Assembly (NCBI RefSeq): GCF_018687715.1
Contig: NC_056758.1
Location: 39,961,467-40,025,466 of the forward strand
Source of the DNA: Carya illinoinensis
Lineage: Eukaryota > Streptophyta > Magnoliopsida > Fagales > Juglandaceae
Length of the DNA: 64,000 bases
Direction: 5' to 3'
This document shows positions 60,901 to 64,000 of this stretch, one piece after another. The position numbers were made by a program, and so were the translations under genes. Within the stretch, counting starts at the first letter, position 1. Every line of letters begins with the position of its first letter. The notes below the pieces were generated by a model, which did no database searches, was not told where the DNA came from, and saw only the letters and a list, made by a program, of their open reading frames with translations.

Positions 60901-63349
60901 TTTTTGTCCAGTCATTCTGCTTGTATTTCCTAAAATCCAAAGTTCCTGCTTCAGATGTCCCACATTGATGAACCACATTTTCTTCTTCCATTTCCCAGAA
61001 TCCCATGTCTTTTTGGCATCCACTTCCCATTCAGGTAAATACAAAGATTCAACAGGCAGTTTTGGAGTTTCCAAGGCAAGTGGCACGTCTAGCTTAATTC
61101 TTGTCCAAAATTGAAAAACAAAAGGTTGGTTTAGTAGCTACTAAGAGAGGAAAAAAATAGCCTCCATTTTCAAGATCCTCACTTATAGTCCAGTGTACAT
61201 TACACATATAGGTTACAGATATCAATAAGCACCTGTAAATTCCCCGTGCAATCAATATATGGCTGAGGTTCTTCTTTAACTGGATCAGATTTCAATAGAC
61301 CCTTCACGTTAACACCTTGTCGCTTTAGTAGTGCTACAAAATCATTGAGAAAGAACAGATATAAGAATTCCATATGGTGATAATAACGAGGCTACAGCTG
61401 CTGCTGATAATCATGATAATAGTGATGGGAAGGATAAACTATGGCATGGGAGAAACGATCCAGAAAATATCATAATCACTTACCTGCAACCTTGCCTCGA
61501 CCATCCTCTGACACAGCTACATTAGTGGTTTGCGGCCATGAATCAAACTTGGAGCGGAACATCACAGTTTCAAATCCCTCAATTACACGAATAATGTGAG
61601 ATTTAGGTCGATCTGGGCTACAGACTAACTCCTGTTTGGTGAGATCATTAATAGTACAGGTGTCAATGAAATTCTTTATCAATGTGCAGAACTATTGGAT
61701 AAGAAAAAACATTGAGCATTACTTCTGCAGCTCCACTTGCACTCTTTCTTTCATCAAGAGAGGTACTTCTCCCCATCCATACAAACACTTCTATCCCACA
61801 ATCGAGTAGATAGCATTTATTTGTGTCTAGCAAGTCCCTTGTCAAAGAATCAGCCTCAACGGGCTCTGCATTCCCCTTCTCAATTCTTAAAAGGGAAATA
61901 CATATCTGTTAGAACTACAACATAATCGAACCCACAATTCATAGTACTAAATGAAAATTCAACTCCTCATCCTAAAAAAGAAAAAAAGAAAATTGAACTA
62001 GTTATCATTTTCTCATTCTTATATTGAAAAAACATAATGAGAGTTTGTAAATGATAATGATAACAACAGTAACAAGAATAGTAATAATTACGACAAAATG
62101 ACATAATGCGAAAGGAAAAATGCACACAGATGCCAATGGTTCTAAAGGAAGAACATCACCCTTCCCCATACGAGGCTTTAGTGAAATGACAGGGTCAATC
62201 CTATCTTGTAAATGTACGTGCTAAAGAATATGGCTGCATATGTACATGTATGAATTTCTAAAATAACATGTTGGTCAATATAGAGATAACAGGAAGGATT
62301 TGTGGTGTAGATACTACATCACCAATACAAGAGGTTAAACCAAAACATATATTACCTAAGTAACTTGGTAGGATGAGTATCAACAGTCTTATCCTCATCA
62401 CTAGCTGTTTTCCTAGGAAGTGGAGCAAAGCCACCAAAGAAAGCCCAAAATTCTCCAGTTTCGGCATCAGCCATCAACTTTCCATCCTCTACATGGAAAT
62501 ATAAGCACATTGACTCAAGAAAGCAATATCAGCCAATCATCTTTAATCTTCTGAATATAACAGTCCACTTACCAACTGCAGCTACCTCACATTTCCCATC
62601 ATGATAGGTATCTTTAATGTACTGGACAACTTCTAGCGCTTTAGCCCTCTCTTGTATGGATGAGTTTGAACCATTAAATTGGAATATTTTGGACTTGGTA
62701 TCCAGAATAAAAATGTCATCATGGTTCAGAGAGGATCGAGCAAAAGAAACCTGTCATCAACAAAACAAATCAACTAGCAGAAAAGACATTTTATCATGAT
62801 ATATTTTGTGTATGTACACAAGTTTTGTACATATATAACTCACACACTTTAAGTCCCCCCATCTACCAAAAGATTTGTCAAAAGGCTCACTTCTTTTACA
62901 TTTTTTAAAGAAAGAGGATGGTACCTCATGGAATTTCTTGATAGCCACTCACCTCTTTTACATGGACAACATGTTTTCCTTTACAGACAAACAACCGTGT
63001 CTTGTGCTCTTCAGCTTCAGCATGTTTGAATCCTGATGAAACTCCACCTTCTTGAGGTATAATACATGGTTTAAAATAGGATAGGAACTTTTCAGTTTCA
63101 TGGCCCTGTCCTTCCCGATACTGGACAGCACGTCCTCCAAGAGCTGCATCAAGTTCAACTGTCTTGATTGCTGCTGCACCAGCTTCATCCTGTTTGAACA
63201 ACATTGTGGTCACCATGTAAGAATTTCATCATCGGAATGTAGAATTGGACATAAACCACAAATATGTGCCAATCACTTACCTGAGAGGTATCTTTACCAA
63301 GCCAATAATGTATATCATGACGCAAGGCACCACTTTTTGAGGCAGTCGT
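54958..63349 (-). CDS. VLN4: Villin (VLN4/VLN5-like actin-bundling protein), N-terminus beyond the right edge
   Basis: Binds, bundles and caps actin filaments, with Ca2+-dependent severing in some members. Twenty exons in order: 63349-63281, 63189-62953, 62750-62573, 62488-62356, 61885-61723, 61631-61484, 61333-61233, 60566-60411, 59195-59127, 59020-58952, 58832-58695, 58585-58457, 58186-58039, 57902-57892, 57736-57596, 57220-57095, 57018-56953, 55812-55461, 55361-55159 and 55071-54958. All phases agree; 916 residues are visible, and about 50 are missing at the N-terminus. Gelsolin repeats include [81 protein letters not shown] and [18 protein letters not shown]. After a Ser/Pro-rich linker comes the headpiece ([17 protein letters not shown], ending [14 protein letters not shown]). 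The symbol rests on family and gene order; VLN5 is the alternative. Confidence 0.96.
55537..55584 (-). repeat. 24-bp in-frame tandem duplication in the villin linker
   Basis: The 24-base unit (starts TGAAGATTTGGAAGCC on the plus strand) occurs twice without mismatch, encoding SGNLASKS twice in the linker between the gelsolin repeats and the headpiece. Confidence 0.95.
57369..57480 (+). mobile_element. Possible tRNA-derived SINE relic in a villin intron
   Basis: Begins GGTGGTAGTTAGCTCAGATG followed by GTTAAG, which resembles the A-box end of a tRNA, and ends in an A-rich tail (GGAACAAAAAAAGAAAAC). A B-box is poorly preserved (CAGAATCC). No target duplication was found. Confidence 0.45.
60069..60179 (+). 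mobile_element. 111-bp LINE-tail retroposon in a villin intron
   Basis: Flanked by AATCATTCTAAAAC on both sides (60055-60068 and 60180-60193), a perfect 14-bp duplication. Contains TATGTATACTTCATGTGTAC, then GGGCTCTGCCTATTTC, TCAATAATATTTCTCCC and an A-rich end: the same LINE 3' tail, here in plus orientation. Confidence 0.85.
60843..60859. repeat. Poly-G run of 17 bases
   Basis: An uninterrupted run of 17 G in the villin intron 60567-61232. Such runs are rare in this AT-rich sequence and prone to sequencing or assembly error. Confidence 0.9.
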
Positions 63350-64000
63350 CTGCAAGCAGTTTCAAAAGCTAACAACTTAATTAGCATATGGACTTATTTG
63401 ATGTGATGAGGTATGGCACCACTTTTTAAGGTTCTGTCTGCTGACAGACAGGCACGAAAGAAAATGATCACGGTGCTTACCTTGATTCTTAGACAGCTAG
63501 TACTAAAAGAGTGAACTTTTTAAGCACCTATCTATAAAAAATTTTTTGATTGGTAAACAAAGATTTTATTGATAATCAGAATAGACAAGAGCCCCCTATT
63601 TATAAAAATCTTTCAATTACATAGGACATACACCAAGAAAACACAGAAGAAAAACAGTTGAAGTTTACATTACGAAGCAGCTATTCAAACACTCAGGAAT
63701 GATGCTCTGGCTCCAAATAACTATCGAAAAGCCATATCAGTCCCAATAAAAGAAAACAGAAGGACTAGAATTCTGTATTAGTGCCATAGTTCGCAATTGC
63801 ATTATATCCATATTACCTGGATTTTGTGCGTGCGCACATGATCAAAACTAAACTTATTCTATCAAAAATTATAGTGATATGAGGATCCAGACCAATAGCG
63901 GCACAGATTAATCATTACAAAAAAATATGGTTTCACACATAGTTATTAAACCAAGATCAGCTTGGACAGTTCAAACAGTGAATTGACAACCCAGTGTCTA
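63350..64000. other. Villin intron, open at the right edge
   Basis: No exon is recognised between the 5'-most visible villin exon (63349) and the edge of the window. The first coding exon(s), with the start codon and the first part of gelsolin repeat 1, must lie further right. A short LINE-tail retroposon is present at 63541-63594. Confidence 0.6.
63541..63594 (-). mobile_element. 54-bp LINE-tail retroposon in a villin intron
   Basis: Flanked by CCTATCTATAAAAA (63527-63540) and CCTATTTATAAAAA (63595-63608), a 14-bp duplication with one mismatch. The minus strand reads GGGCTCTTGTCTATTCTGAT, then TATCAATAAAATCTTTG and an A-rich end. It is the shortest such insertion in the window. Confidence 0.75.

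Overview
The window is nuclear DNA of a woody-type eudicot. The genes have GT-AG introns and plant-specific families: plasma-membrane H+-ATPase, class III peroxidase, plastid NFU scaffold and plant villin. Intergenic DNA is AT-rich and full of transposable-element debris. The repeat style (long GA/CT microsatellites, abundant LINE tails, AT-rich MITEs) reminds me of Fagales such as walnut or pecan, but that is an impression and not a test.

Layout. 29-1555 (+): last five exons of a plasma-membrane H+-ATPase. 3012-3979 (-): a probable non-autonomous Helitron. 5048-5722 (-): an atypical bHLH factor (IBH1/bHLH146-like). 8379-10551 (-): a decayed hAT transposon. 11544-12887 (+): a small glycine-rich membrane protein, probably plastid-targeted. 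13653-15869 (-): a four-exon NFU3-type plastid Fe-S scaffold. 17129-17580: a probable solo LTR. 22230-23018: a non-autonomous hAT element with an exact 8-bp target duplication. 24037-32006 (+): a decayed Ty1/copia element, itself split by a 3.5-kb non-coding insertion with LTR-type ends. 36830-38169 (+): a two-exon plant protein of unknown function. 40392-41735 (-): a class III peroxidase. 45595-52860 (-): an eight-exon glucose-6-phosphate 1-epimerase-like gene whose 3.8-kb first intron is a nest of LINE, SINE and MITE insertions. 54958 to beyond the right edge (-): a villin gene with 20 visible exons, including an 11-nt microexon.

The genes do not form a pathway. What unites them is inherited gene order. 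From memory of Arabidopsis, H+-ATPase, a small OXR-like protein, an At5g57340-like protein, the epimerase and villin occur in this order on chromosome 5 (AHA3 to VLN5). H+-ATPase, bHLH146, peroxidase and villin occur in this order on chromosome 4 (AHA2 to VLN4). The window looks like a less fractionated version of the ancestral block, inflated by transposons.

I found no prokaryote-like operon, CRISPR array, rRNA or intact tRNA gene. The most informative new observations are the nested insertions resolved by exact target-site duplications, a group of very short LINE-tail retroposons, the structured tandem array inside the 3.5-kb insertion, and the villin microexon.
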